NCBI RefSeq assembly: GCF_000004195.4
Contig: NC_030677.2
Coordinates: 175,696,019-175,760,018, forward strand
Length of the DNA stretch: 64,000 nt
Origin: Xenopus tropicalis
Taxonomy: Eukaryota; Chordata; Amphibia; Anura; Pipidae
Direction: 5' to 3'
The translations under genes were made by a program, and so were the position numbers. Below are positions 1 to 11,330 of the stretch, in pieces. The notes beneath the pieces are model-generated. The model was not told where the DNA came from. It worked only from the letters and a program-made list of their open reading frames with translations, and ran no database searches. Position 1 is the stretch's first letter; the number at the start of each line of letters is the position of its first letter.

Positions 1-640
1 AGGAGTTCTGCTTTCCTTGTGTTGTTCTGTGAATGACATTTCAAAAGCAAAGCAGCGCAGGGCTACCATTAACAGGTTATGTCAACTGTAAAAAATGTTC
101 AGCAGCTGCTGGTTCCTCGTACCTGTCAGGCCTAGCAGCCCATTACAGGATTTGCTCAAGCTTTCTAAGCTGCTCATTGCAAATGCCTCTATGATTTGGT
201 TTCTCAGAAGCTTTACATATTACAGATTGCCTACATGTTTGTAACACAAATGCCTTAACATGGCTCCTGTGGCAAATGCATTACCATTGCTTTTGTGTGA
301 CTGCATTCAGTGAATTTATCTCTCAGGCTGAAACTCCTAGATGGTTTGTAAGCCTTCCCTAATCATGTTCAGTTTATGTGAGCAATGCACTCCCTTGGAG
401 CAGGTACCATAGCTTCCTCACAAACATGAAATGGCTTTGATGTTGGCATTTGTTTTCATCTTTTTTTTCTCCTTTTTGACATGACAATTAAATTCCTGAA
501 ACCTGACAATTAAATTCCTGAACCTGAACTGGGTAAATGAAACTGCATTTTGCATGTCTATGTTTTTTTGCACAATATGTAAAAAAAGCTTTATTAAGCA
601 CATAAAAACACAATGTTTTTAACTTATGTGTTATTATAGT
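1..640. other. No gene seen; unassigned AT-rich sequence
   Basis: I see no convincing exon, RNA gene or recognisable repeat. There is a short local duplication near 481-525, where a stretch reading acaattaaattcctgaa occurs twice about 24 bases apart. The open frames are short and start inside low-complexity sequence. Confidence 0.5.
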
Positions 641-641
641 A

Positions 642-970
642 CAGGTATAGGACCCATTATCCAGAATGCTCGGGACCAAGGGTATTCCGGATAAGGGGTC
701 TTTCCGTAATTTGGATCTCCATACCTTAAGTCTACTAAAAAATTAATAAAACATTAATTAAACCCAATAGGATAGTTTTGCATCCAATAAGGATTATTTA
801 TATCTTAGTTGGAATCAATTACAAGGTACTGTTTTATTTCTACATAAAAAAAAGAAAATCAGTTTTAAAATTCTGAATTATTTGCTTATAATGGAGTCTA
901 TGGGAGACGGGCTTTCCGTAATTCGGAGCTTTCTGGATAACGGGTTTCCGGATAAGGGGTCCGATACCTG
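642..970 (+). mobile_element. TA-flanked palindromic MITE, copy 1
   Basis: Non-coding inverted-repeat element of about 329 bp. The left end starts CAGGTATAGGACCC and the right end finishes GGTCCGATACCTG. A TA dinucleotide flanks both sides (640-641 and 971-972), as expected for a Tc1/mariner-type target site. The subterminal arms (left, ending near ttccgtaatttggat; right, starting ttccgtaattcggag) are imperfect inverted copies around a unique core. Nine more copies or fragments lie in this window, in both orientations. The assignment to the mariner superfamily rests on the TA target site only. Confidence 0.85.
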
Positions 971-1140
971 TAATGTGATCAGAGATATCAGGTATTAAGT
1001 ACTTATATCCTCTTGCTACTTACTTTCTTCAGTAAGTATTTTCTCTTCTAAAAAATATTTAGAATTGTCCACTGTGAATTATTTTTTAAAATTATTATAC
1101 AGTACATTAATTAAACAGGTCTTGTGGCTTAGGGTCCTAA

Positions 1141-1865
1141 ATGTAGTTACATAGTTAATTTTGGTTGAAAAAACACAAAGGCTATTAAGTTCAACCCCTC
1201 CAAATTACCCCAGTAATCACTAGGAAGGACATTCCCCAACCTCACTGCCCTCACCGTGAAGAACCCCCTTCAAATGAAAGTTCTGTTCCTTTAATCTAAA
1301 CAGGTGCCTCTGGTGCGCTAATCTTTTCAATGGGAAAAAGATCCCCTGCTTTCTGTCTGTAATGTCATTTTATGTACTTGTACAGAGTAATCATGCCCCC
1401 CACAAACGCATTTTCTCTAGAGAAGACAACCTTGACAACCTAGGACGGAAGCCCAAAACTGCATTGCATACTCAAGGTGAGGCCATATCAAAGACCTATG
1501 AAAATTATTTTTCCATCCCTCTAGTTAATGCCTTTTTAATATAAGACAGTACTTTATTTGCTTTAGTAGCCATTTCATGACACTGCCTAGAGTTACACAG
1601 GTTGTGATCCAAAAAATCCCCATATCCTTCTCAATTAAGGATACCCCCAACACATTGCCATTTAGTGTAGAACTTGCATTTATATTATTTCTACCAAAGT
1701 GCATAACCTCATTTAACCTCATTTTCCACTTGCCCAGTTTTCTAATTTAACTCTGCAAAATGCTTCTAGTTTTGTACAATTTAGTATCATCAGCAGAGAC
1801 AGACAGAGATATTAGTTTTAATGCCCACCTCTAGGTCATTAATAAATAGGCTAAAATGCAAAGGT
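1141..1865 (-). pseudogene. CR1-like LINE relic, reverse transcriptase C-terminal part
   Basis: Reading the minus strand gives broken pieces of a non-LTR retrotransposon reverse transcriptase. Near 1765-1800 the complement translates as SADDTKLYKT, matching the FADDT catalytic box of CR1/L2-type enzymes. Near 1600-1715 it gives VMHFGRNNINA followed by LNGNVLGVSLIEKDMG, the segment that follows that box in such proteins. The end nearer 1145-1195 carries the 3' tail common in frog genomes (tagttacatagtta, ttcaacccctcc). Several stops and shifts break the frame, so this is a 5'-truncated dead copy. Whether it is CR1 or the closely related L2 cannot be settled by eye. Confidence 0.7.
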
Positions 1866-2580
1866 TCAAGAACATAAGGCATACGTAGGTTTCTTTTGCG
1901 GCTGATAAGTATGACTATATGTTGTACAGTTGTGATGCCCATTCATAATAGATGCCATCTATAACAGATGCTACACCTATTTTGATCTAATGCAATTCCA
2001 GAAGATAGACACTTGGGCTTAATTATAAATGCAGTGAAATGTCTTTTACCCATAACTGGGGTAAAAAAGAGGTTGCCCACCATACTGTAACTTTCACCAG
2101 TACACAGACAAATATGCTCCTTTTTCACACCGTTAGTGTTGGCTTCACTACCCACAAAGTTATGGTTGCAACCCATTTAGTTTTCCCTGGAATTAGCAGA
2201 AGATGCAGGCTGATAGTAATTCTACCATTTTTTTTTTGCGTCTATGTGTGCACATTATTAGAGTTGGAAGAATAGGTTCATTGACATTGATTGCAGGATG
2301 AGGGTGAGCATTTATAGATAAAAATACCCTTGTGAATTGCATCAATGCATGATTAAGTTTGAGTCCATTTTATCTCTTTGTAGTATCCTTTATAAAGAAC
2401 CCCTTTTCTCTTTCTCTGTATTACAATGTCCAACCAAGTCACTTTCAGGTGGTAAGATTATCAGTATAATTTGTTTTCAGGTAATAAATATAGTAAAAAC
2501 AAATTAGCACGTTGTGCTTTTTAAACAAATGTTGTAATATCAGGACCTTGGTTGTAAACTCTACTGGTGCAAAGACTGGT
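1866..2580. other. No gene seen
   Basis: I find no supported exon or repeat family here. Short open frames on both strands overlap each other antisense around 2039-2275, which is what chance frames do. Confidence 0.45.
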
Positions 2581-2581
2581 G

Positions 2582-2660
2582 TAAATTATGTACTATGTAC
2601 TATCTCTGTAAAGTACTACAGACTATGTAGACGCTATATAAATAATATATAATAATACTC
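2582..2660 (+). repeat. SINE/LINE-type tail fragment
   Basis: The segment has the frog tail motif of a stretch like gtaaagtactacagactatg followed by gctatataaataata and a run of ataata. This is the usual 3' end of a very common anuran interspersed repeat. Only about 80 bp remains. Confidence 0.45.
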
Positions 2661-2964
2661 TGGAATAGACGTCCTGTTTTATTTGTGATCTAAAATTACC
2701 AGTTTTTCTTAACTCGTTATACAATGACTAAAACACAACCTCACCCCTTAGCTAGAACACAACATACTACCTGAATTGACTCCAGGAGCCTCTCACTACA
2801 TGATATTTTTAGATATAATTGTATGTTTAACTTCTTTAACTCTCTTTAAGAAAAATCTCAGCTGTTACCTTCTGGAGTACTAAATCATTATTTTTTTTAG
2901 CCTTGCGCTTAAGGGCAAATACCCATACCTGGTGAACTCTTACCTTCCAATTTGTGCCTGTATG

Positions 2965-3190
2965 TTACCCAACCACTTAGATTGTAAGTTCTACGGGGCA
3001 GGGACCTCCTTCCTACTGTGTCTCATACCACATGGCACTTAATGTCTGTGTATTTATATTTTTTATTGTAATTATCATAACACTTGTCCTCCCTGTGTGT
3101 AATTGTGTATATTGTAAGATTGTACAGCGCTGCGTACCCTTTTAGAGCTTTATAAATAAAGTTATGTAAACATACATACATACATAATTA
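2965..3190 (+). repeat. Interspersed repeat with acatacat tail
   Basis: A retroposon-like unit: a body with attgtaagttctacggggca and gggacctccttcctactgtg, then tgtacagcgctgcgtaccc, tataaataaagttat, and a terminal run of acatacatacat at about 3168-3186. This architecture, ending in a simple tetranucleotide tail, matches a family common in frog genomes. It is non-coding. A related but different tail lies at 48,385-48,560. Confidence 0.6.
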
Positions 3191-3284
3191 CATCAGTAAA
3201 GATTGATACCGAACAATATTTTGTGTTTCTTGTGTAGGGGGTGTTAGTTATTTAGTATTCCCTATGTTTACCTCTACATACTTA

Positions 3285-3435
3285 CATAATTACATAGTAG
3301 TTCAGGTTGGAAAAAAATCACGTCCATCAAGTTGCTCAAATAAATTCTATAGTTGAGCCACAGAATGGCAAAAAAAAGTTTGTCTGAACTATGCCTGGTA
3401 GTGGAAAGGAATTCCTTACTACACTCCATAAAGTC
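3285..3435 (-). repeat. LINE 3'-tail fragment (CR1-like family)
   Basis: The segment tacataattacatagtagtt followed by ggttggaaaaaaatcacgtcc and atcaagttgctc resembles the tail of the relic at 1141-1200. It is short and diverged, with no coding content. Confidence 0.45.
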
Positions 3436-4690
3436 AAACAGACCAGTCCTTGGATCATTGTTGTTCTAGGAGTATTAATACTAGTGTCTTGCTAAGGTTT
3501 CCATCCCTTGGTTAACCGAACCAGAGAAGGGTGGTTACTGTTTCTTTTTTTAACATTGAAGGAGAGTGTGTTCTTACACAACAGAATTGAGCTGCTGGCA
3601 AAGAAGTATTTTAGAGATTATAGATAAGAACAGGCATCTTTGGTAACATCAGAGCGTTCTTAAAAGAACATAGTAAATCTCAAAAAAGTTGCAACTTTTT
3701 CCGGCGACTTTTAGCTCTAAAAATCCAAATTGGAAAAGAAAATCTTAGTCTAAGTGGCCCCCTAACAGAGTGAAAAGCATCTGTTATATTGCTACATAAG
3801 CCATAGCATTTCTGTAATTGTATATGGTACAAACACCGCATTTTTTATTCTAATGCTGCTCATATAATCTGTTAATATCTCTTTCAAAGTGCATTTTACA
3901 TCCATTATTTTACTGACAGAATAAATTGTTATCATTGCTTTAAATAAAGTACAACTTACCGAAAAGGTTCGGTCTGACATCTCTCTCCTAACTGAGTTTA
4001 ACATGTAATTCCTTTATGTATCATTACCTACAGCCCACAATTTGCTTTTATAAAGTAAATCATAAGAAAGAATCTGTCCATTCTACAAACTGATCAGTTT
4101 TTGGGGAACATTTTAGAAATGCGCTGTAGGTGACATACTTCGTCCTAGTATGGTTACCTCTGAGAAAGGAACTGTCACATAAGCGCACTCATAGGTTACA
4201 GGTTTAGGAAAATATCAGGATATCAGGTATTTAGCCCTACATCCAAAAATATCTTGGACAGCAAATATATTTTCATCCCAAATGTTACCCTAACTGGCCC
4301 TAAATCTGTTCATTCAGGCTTGTCTAGGAAAGCAAATAGTCATTGTTCCTAACTCTTAGCCCAACTGGCCATCAAGCTGGGTTCCCCCCTTTAACTGCTC
4401 CAAGGCCTCCAGGGGCCATCCCCACAGTTTGGGAACCATTACTGTAGAGTCTGTAAAGCCATGCTTTTTTTTTTAGTGCCTGAATTCATTCTGTAATGCC
4501 AAAGGTATTGGTATTTAAAGATGAACTACAGTCATTAGAATTGCTGCCTTGTAGTGACGGGGTTCTAGTTTTGATTCAAGCCACACTACCAGCAAGGGGT
4601 TTATATGTTTCCCCCAGCTTAAGTTGGTTTGCTCTGGGTACTCCACTTTCTTCTCACACTTCTGATGATAATGAATGACTCAAGAGCCAT
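3436..4690. other. No gene seen
   Basis: Unassigned. A short fragment at about 3660-3765 (agttgcaactttttccggcg) resembles the arms of an inverted-repeat family also seen near 14,150 and 28,390. Nothing else is recognised. Confidence 0.4.
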
Positions 4691-4699
4691 GAATATTTT

Positions 4700-4940
4700 G
4701 TAAATTATATCCCTATAAATTGAGATAAGTGATGTCATTGGTTATAATTGGTGCTTAGTGATGTCATTTCTGTCACATGACTCAATGAAACTGGTGTATT
4801 ATAATAAATAATGTACCCCCTGTTGTAAAATATAAGGATATTAGAAGTCACCTCATAGTTTCATGATCTGTATATGGTCATGTTACTCCTCGTTGACTTA
4901 ACATAGTCTTATATTTTACAACAGGGGGTACATTATTCAC
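4700..4940. repeat. Inverted-repeat element with 30-bp perfect arms
   Basis: A 30-bp arm at 4807-4836 (starting aataatgtaccccctgttgt) is repeated as its exact reverse complement at 4908-4937, separated by 71 bp. The left flank at 4730-4800 includes agtgatgtcatttctgtcac. The same flank plus arm recurs in reverse complement at 58,050-58,125, so this is an interspersed family. Confidence 0.7.
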
Positions 4941-5935
4941 TATATAATATCGAATGAACCGTGAAATATATTTTCCACTATATAAATGAAGAATAATAAT
5001 AAATACATCAAATATGACAAAATCAAGCAGAATGCCAGATTTATCTGTTGTCCAAAAGTTTTATGAACAACCCAATGGCACATTAACTATTCATCACTTA
5101 TTACCTTAAAAAAAAATAGGTGGTTAAAATATTCAGCTATCTTGTGGAATGAGGTACATGGTGCAGTATAATTAACTGCGTTGAAGTCAGACAGATTCTC
5201 ATGAGAATTGTCACATTATTATTATTATATAAAATTCTCACCGAAGTTTTGGAATTAAATAAGATTTTGCTGACTAACTCCTGTAATACTATGAAATATA
5301 TGAAACATTGCCTCCTTGCAGTTGCTTGAGATTACAGTGGAAATACTCTTTTTTTTTTAATGCTAAGGACAAAGATTAGTGGTGTCGTTATAGTGATTGA
5401 TTCTTTCATCAGCTCTGAGCAGAAGGATTGCCCAGTCACTTCTGTAGATGGATAACAAAGTTCTGCTTGAGAATGATAAATATTTGTCATAAATAACAGC
5501 AAACTGAAACTGCAATGTTCATTCATTACATGATGGTAATTTATGATGGCTAAATATTTTTCAAGCTAATGGCCATCGGATGAACATCTCCCCATCCAAA
5601 AATAGGCTGATTTTTATTAAAGAGCAAGGAGTAGTGTGCAGAAACTACATCAGGGTTTAATGGACTGAAGAGAAAAATAGCAGTATGAAATACTAAGGGA
5701 AGCATTTTTGCCCTATTGGTTTATGTCTGTGGTGCCAATAACATGTTAAAAGCAGGGTATGGAAGTGAGAAATCCAGCCTACATCCCTACTGCTGTTCAA
5801 TGCAATAGCACAAGTTTTTGAAGTTTCTCTGTCAGCTGAGCATCTCTGATGTGGTGTGGTATTACTATTCTGTTTGATATAAAAACCTTTTGATAGATCA
5901 AAGCACTCTCGAGTATTAATTGAAATGGTATATTG
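4941..5935. other. No gene seen
   Basis: AT-rich sequence with no supported exon or repeat family. The frames at 5332-5526 and 5693-5950 on the minus strand have no recognisable domain. Confidence 0.4.
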
Positions 5936-6065
5936 GCAGGGCTGGGCCAAGGTATTTTGGCACCCTAGGCAAGGGCTTCAGTCAGCACCCCCCCACCCAA
6001 GGCCCAGATAGAGCTGATATATGTGCCAGCTGCCATCATCCAGCCATTTAAATTAAACACCATCT

Positions 6066-6295
6066 TCCTGATTGCCCCATGCACTAGTGCCAGAAGCCAT
6101 TAGATTGCTACTATGTATCAGTGCAAGCACCCATCATATTGCCCCCAAATCTGTACCTGTGCCAGCAGCAGCCCAAAAACCAATGATATTGCCCCAACCA
6201 TATGTACCTGTGCCAACAGCAGCCAATCCATTTTGTCACCAAATCTGTACCTGTGCCAGCTGCCATCAGACTTATGCAAGTGCCACCTACAGCAC
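6066..6295. repeat. Degenerate tandem repeat of about 50 bp
   Basis: Imperfect units share the core ctgtacctgtgccagc (or tatgtacctgtgccaa), with cores near 6150, 6200 and 6245 and weaker copies upstream. The open frames on both strands here are translations of this repeat and are not genes. Confidence 0.6.
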
Positions 6296-6427
6296 ATAAG
6301 CCACAGATCATTAACAGGAGGAGCATAGGAACAGTTTAAATGAAGGTACTCGCAGCAAGAGAGGGGTGGGGAGTGCTCCACAGGAGCCAAGACACACCAG
6401 AGGGGGTAGAGGCAGGCGGGTTATTAA

Positions 6428-6769
6428 AGGAGAAGGAAAGGCTAAGTCACTTGGGGGTACCAAAATGTTAGGCACCCCCAAGTGACTTACATGACCTACC
6501 TTGTACCCCGGGCTGGTGCCCCTGTTAGGAGAAAACAGCACCAGCCCGGGGTACCTGTAGACACGCTTCCTCCTTCCTTTGCGCACTGCTGGCGAAATCC
6601 ATGGGCCGGCGCATGCGAGGAGGAAGCAGGAAGCGCCGGCAGCTGCCCCGGGCTGGTGCTGTTCTCTCCGTACGGGGGCACCAGCCCGGGGTACAAGGTA
6701 GGCGTTCTAAGTCACTTGGGGGTGCCTAACATTTTGGCACCCCCAAGTGACTTAGCCTTTCCTTCTCCT
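6428..6769. mobile_element. T2-type MITE (TTAA target site)
   Basis: A 342-bp inverted-repeat element flanked by TTAA at 6424-6427 and 6770-6773. It starts AGGAGAAGGAAAGG and ends CCTTTCCTTCTCCT. TTAA followed by AGGRR termini is the signature of the T2 MITE families described from Xenopus. Internally the arms contain a further inverted repeat around aagtcacttgggggt, and the stretch accccgggctggtgc recurs several times in alternating orientation. The whole element should fold into a large cruciform. The open frames across it are not genes. Confidence 0.85.
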
Positions 6770-6789
6770 TTAAAGCTAAATGCTATTTT

Positions 6790-9050
6790 AGGCCAAGCAA
6801 ACCAGGGTTAAAAACAAACAAACTACTCTCTCTACCCCTAGTTCCGGTCCTGTATATTGAGCTAAAATTTGGCAATCATATCAGATGTATACAGATTTGG
6901 AAGTGGTAGGTCAGATATGGCTGATTCAAATATTCAGCCCTTGGGCCAATGAGCCTATCCCAATGGCCTCTCCAGAGCCTAACTAAAGAGGGCAAAAATT
7001 AAAATGTTGTACATTATGTTTTGTGCTTCTGTACCAGCCCAAGGCAACCACAGCCCTTTAGCAGGGAAGATCTGTGCCCCCAGATACGCCCCAGTAGCTC
7101 CCCATCTTCTTTTCTGCTGATTCCCTACACATGCTCTGTGCTGCTGTCACTTACTGAGCTTAGGGGCCAATGCACAATATACTGTATATATAGAATATAA
7201 ATGTCACAATATAAGGTTGATTAGTAAATAATACAGATTATTAGTACATGGCAGTTCAGAACCCAGTGTAATTTGCATTTAAGGACCTGGATCATTACTA
7301 CTGTAGAGATGCTGAAACTTTAGGCTGGTGTGTTATGTTCAGTATATATCATGTGACATTTCTATCCATATTCATTTTTTGGGTTTAGTTCTCCTTATCA
7401 ATATCTGGTGAACATTGGTCCCATATGTGGGCTGATTGGTTGTCAGTTCAGCCAAGAGAGGCCAAAGAAATAAACTATAGGGGCAATATACATAGATCCT
7501 GGACATAAGTGCAAGAGCACTAATGGGCACAATAGCAGACACGTTAGAGTTCATTTAAAGAGCATTTCTGCGCAGGGTATGGCCGCACTCCATGTGGAGG
7601 AGGAAAATCCTGCACAAAGTCCGGAGCATAGTGCCAGCAAGCAGAGGGCATCCCTTTAAGAATCTCATTCTTAAATATTAACTTAACAGAAATGGCACTG
7701 AGACAAACTAAAGTAAGCGGTTGCCTAAAATAAAGTCATTTCTTAGCTGTAAAAGTGCTGTGATGTTGCTACTGAAGCCAGACTGGGAAGTTTCAAGGTA
7801 TGTAAATGAACTTGCAACAACTATCATGTTTAGGATAAATGAGATGGTATTTGTGAAGGACACCCGTCAACTCATATATCCTTCATGTGGCTGATGTACC
7901 CTATTGAGCTGACTTTTATTATGCACTGAAAATATCATTGTTGTCAGCAGTGTTCCACTTACTCCGAGTGTGCTGCGCCTTCAGCTAATAACTGCATCGT
8001 TTAGAATAAGTGCACCTTATTTTAATAACTTTATAACTCTCAGAGGCTCTTGAGCCCATTTATCTTTATGTGTGGTAAGCACTCTCTAAACAAATCTCTA
8101 ATATGTAATGACCTGTATAAATGTACTGAATCTGTAGTTTAAGGTGAATTATTGTGCACCTCTCTAACTTAAAGCCATCCTTATGCCACAGAGACCTGTG
8201 AAACATTACAAAAGACAGTTCCACGCAATTAGAAATAAGCCCTGTGCCATACTGTGCTATCCAGTTATAGATAAATCTTTACCCACCAGCCCCATCCAGC
8301 AGTCACATTAATGTTTTATATGCAAGGCAATACAGCAGTAAAACTTATTATTGTAACACTTTCATAGTCTCTTAATTTATATTACTCTGCTTTTACGGTT
8401 GTAATGGATACATGCTGGTTATATATTAGTTCAGCAGCGTTTTCATTCCACTAACATAAACAAAAGGAGGTAAAAATGAGGGCAATAAAAATGTCATAGG
8501 AAGAAGGAAAGAAAAATGTAAATTGCGAATATTCAGAAGTAATGCGAGGCTGCATTGCACACCCCCCCCCCCCGCCCATCATGCTTAAGGATTGCCGGTG
8601 AGTAGTGGCTGCCACTCTTATCATGAATAAAGTGCAAGCACCGGAATTACTGTTTTAATATTTGAGTCTAGGGATGTAGGCAATGACACACGGTGGGCAT
8701 TTTAACTGCTGTTACTTGTGGTAAAATGCTTCTAACCTCCATGGATCCCTTTCCCATTGACATGAATAAGAAGCACTGAAGTTTGCTCGATTTGATCATC
8801 ATCCAACTTGAATTACTGTTTCACCTATTTATAAAAGTGGAATATTTTATAATATAGTGTCATCATGATCCCAGAAAATACATTATGCTTTTATACCATG
8901 ATAGCCACACAAATTCTGCTCTCTTTAATGGAAATCCTAATGCCACATGATTTCTTTCCCTGCAGTATAAATATTTGAATTTGGCGTAAAATGCAGTGCC
9001 ATGACATGAGATAGTAGTGTACTTCATGGAGCCACATTTCCCCACATTCA
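6790..9050. other. No gene seen
   Basis: Unassigned, mostly AT-rich sequence. There is a C-run at about 8562-8576. No exon, RNA gene or full repeat could be supported. Confidence 0.4.
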
Positions 9051-9054
9051 AATA

Positions 9055-9380
9055 CAGGCATGGGATCTGTTATCCGGAAACCCGTTATCCAGAAAGTTCC
9101 GAAATACGTAAAGACCATCTCCCGTAGACTCTATTATAAGCAAATAATCTAATTTTTAAAAACGATTTCCGTTTTCTCTGTAGTAATAAAACAGTACCTT
9201 GTACTTGATTCTAACTAAGATATCAGTAATCTTTATTGGAGGCAAAACAGTCCTACTGGGTTTATTTAATCTTTAAATGACTTTTTAGTAGATTTAAGGT
9301 ATGGATATCCAAATTATGGAAAGATCCCTTATCCGGAAACCCCAGGTCCCGAGCATTCTGGAAAACAGGTCCCAGAGCTG
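9055..9380 (-). mobile_element. TA-flanked palindromic MITE, copy 2
   Basis: Same family as 642-970 but inverted. It begins CAGGCATGGGATC and ends TCCCAGAGCTG, with TA on both sides (9053-9054, 9381-9382). The terminal bases are more diverged than in copy 1, suggesting an older insertion. Confidence 0.8.
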
Positions 9381-9763
9381 TAATTATAGCCCTGTCTTGA
9401 CTAAGGACCTTTTTTGTTGGCTCCATCCAATGAAATCCTGTGTGCACTATATTATTGTCTGCTTGTTTATTGACTCCCTGTTTCTGACTATTCCTGATTG
9501 ATACAGACAAGCCTCTGTACTCATCCATTATCAATATGTTATATCATTAAGCTACTGAAAAAATGCCCTCCCATTTAAACAAAACAGGGTTTTGTTTAAA
9601 TATATATTACAATATATTCAAGCTGGCCAACTATGTAAAAGTCTACCCAGTGCTACACTCACTTTAACCTACATGGCCAGCTGATTTATCCGGGGTAATC
9701 TCAATTATAATATCATTTTAAATGCTTCTTAAATAAAAATATTAACTAGCATTGTCAAAAGCA

Positions 9764-10073
9764 TTGTTATCCAGAATGCTCAGGAGCAAGGGTATTCTGG
9801 ATAAGGGGTCTTTCCCTAATTTGGATCTCCATACCTTAAGTCTACTAAAAAATCAATAAAACATTAACCCAACAAGATTGTTTTGTATCTAATAATGATT
9901 ATTTATACCTTAGTTGGGATCACTTACAAGGTACTGGTTTATTACTAAAGAGAAAAGGAAATCAGTTTTAAAATTCTGAATAATTTGATTAAAATGAAGT
10001 CTATGGGAGACAGGCTTTCTGTAATTTGGAGTTTTCTGGATAACGGGTTTCTGGATAAGGGATCCCATATCTG
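9764..10073 (+). mobile_element. TA-flanked palindromic MITE, copy 3 (left end lost)
   Basis: Family member in the orientation of copy 1. The first bases are missing: similarity starts at ttatccagaatgctcaggag. The right end gatcccatatctg is followed by TA at 10,074-10,075. Confidence 0.75.
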
Positions 10074-10136
10074 TACTTTATTATAGTATAGTATATCTGT
10101 TCTTATGTCTGGCCTTATGTCTGACTTTTATTGGTT

Positions 10137-10421
10137 TAAATTTAAACTGCTGCCATTCTTTAACTATTAATCCTAGGGTCCCTAAACTTGGCAGAGTTAG
10201 TCACTAGGTAACTGCGGTTAGAAAACGTGGGCGGAGCCACCAACTGCCAATCAGATGTCACTCGTTGCCTTTCAGTGGGGAAATTTAAATTGCTGCCATT
10301 CAGACACTATTAAACCAGGGTCCTCATACTTTGCACAGTGGTTTTTACTATATAACTGGGGTCGAAGGTTAGAAAAAGTGGGCGGAGTCAACAACAGATT
10401 TCAACCCAACATTAAGTTTGC
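10137..10421. repeat. Two-copy tandem repeat, period 143 bp
   Basis: Units begin tttaaactgctgccattc at 10,141 and tttaaattgctgccattc at 10,284. Both contain gtgggcggag about 85-105 bp further on. The copies are clearly diverged. This looks like a small remnant of a frog satellite-like array. The 146-residue open frame at 10,255-10,695 runs through it and on into a microsatellite, so it is not credible. Confidence 0.65.
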
Positions 10422-10618
10422 TCTCAAGTTTCCCTCTCTAGTTATAATAATTATTATTAAAATGTTTAAGCTGCCAGCATATTCTGCACTGCTGCATAGA
10501 AGGAAACAGTGTGTAACCAAGCAAGAAATTCTTGGCTCCAAGGCTCATATACATATGAATCAGGGGTCCAACACGAAGCCCTATTTGCATCAAATAAATA
10601 CACAATGTAAGATATACA

Positions 10619-10630
10619 GTACATACATAC

Positions 10631-10661
<31 letters not shown>

Positions 10662-10679
10662 CTTACATACATACATAAT
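10619..10679. repeat. (TACA)n microsatellite
   Basis: About 60 bp of ACAT/TACA repeats broken by two variant units (actt). Open frames here translate as repeated Tyr-Ile-His-Thr or Met-Tyr-Val-Cys and are artefacts. Confidence 0.9.
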
Positions 10680-11092
10680 GTACTGTACCTGTTAATTATT
10701 TATTTCTCTTCAGAAATACATTTTCTGGACCCTGACCCTTGGCGTTATATGTCTCTTTCTAGATTAGAACTGGTTTCTGGATAACAGATCCCATACCAAC
10801 ATTGCTTTTTCAAAATTGCTTTTTCAAATTGCTCAGTGTGTGCAGGTTTCATACATAGTTAGGCAGCCAAATGATATTCAGAGACACAAGAATAATGCTC
10901 ATTATCATTATTGACATTTGTTGCTGTAGGGCCATTAATTTATGCAACAGAAAATACACCATTGTTGTGAAGGTGTGCCTATAGCCTTTTGGTCTTTTAA
11001 TTTAAAAAATACTGGCATTAGACAATTAAGGGGAAGGCTGCAATTGTGTGGGCTTTATTGGGCGTGATGTTATTGTTGTTATCATTATTATT

Positions 11093-11330
11093 ATTGGAGA
11101 AGGAAAGGTAAAAACTAAGTAAGCTTTATCAGAAAGGTGTATGTAAATACAGCCATAAGCACTTATAGTATTTTTGCACCGAGTCCCCTATCAAAAGAAT
11201 CACAGGATTTCTTCTCTCTTTTTTTATAAACATGATGTTCCAGTGTCTGACTTTCTCTTTCAGAAACATCCTTAATTCCCATGGCCAGAGTCTGCAGAGT
11301 TCTCTTTTCTCTCCCCTCTCCTGCTCACCC
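11093..11330. mobile_element. T2-type MITE fragment
   Basis: The segment starting ggagaaggaaaggtaaaaac and continuing aagtaagctttatcagaaag matches the end structure of TTAA-type frog MITEs (compare agaaggaaagg at 6430). The flanking TTAA has been lost and no right terminus is seen, so only a fragment is claimed and the end is approximate. Confidence 0.45.

Noticed and set aside
6428..6769. Overlapping open frames of about 90-109 codons on both strands
   Set aside because: They arise from the long inverted repeat of a T2 MITE, which creates mirrored frames.
10255..10695. 146-codon plus-strand frame
   Set aside because: It begins in a diverged tandem repeat and ends in a TACA microsatellite, giving repetitive Thr-Tyr-Ile-His residues.
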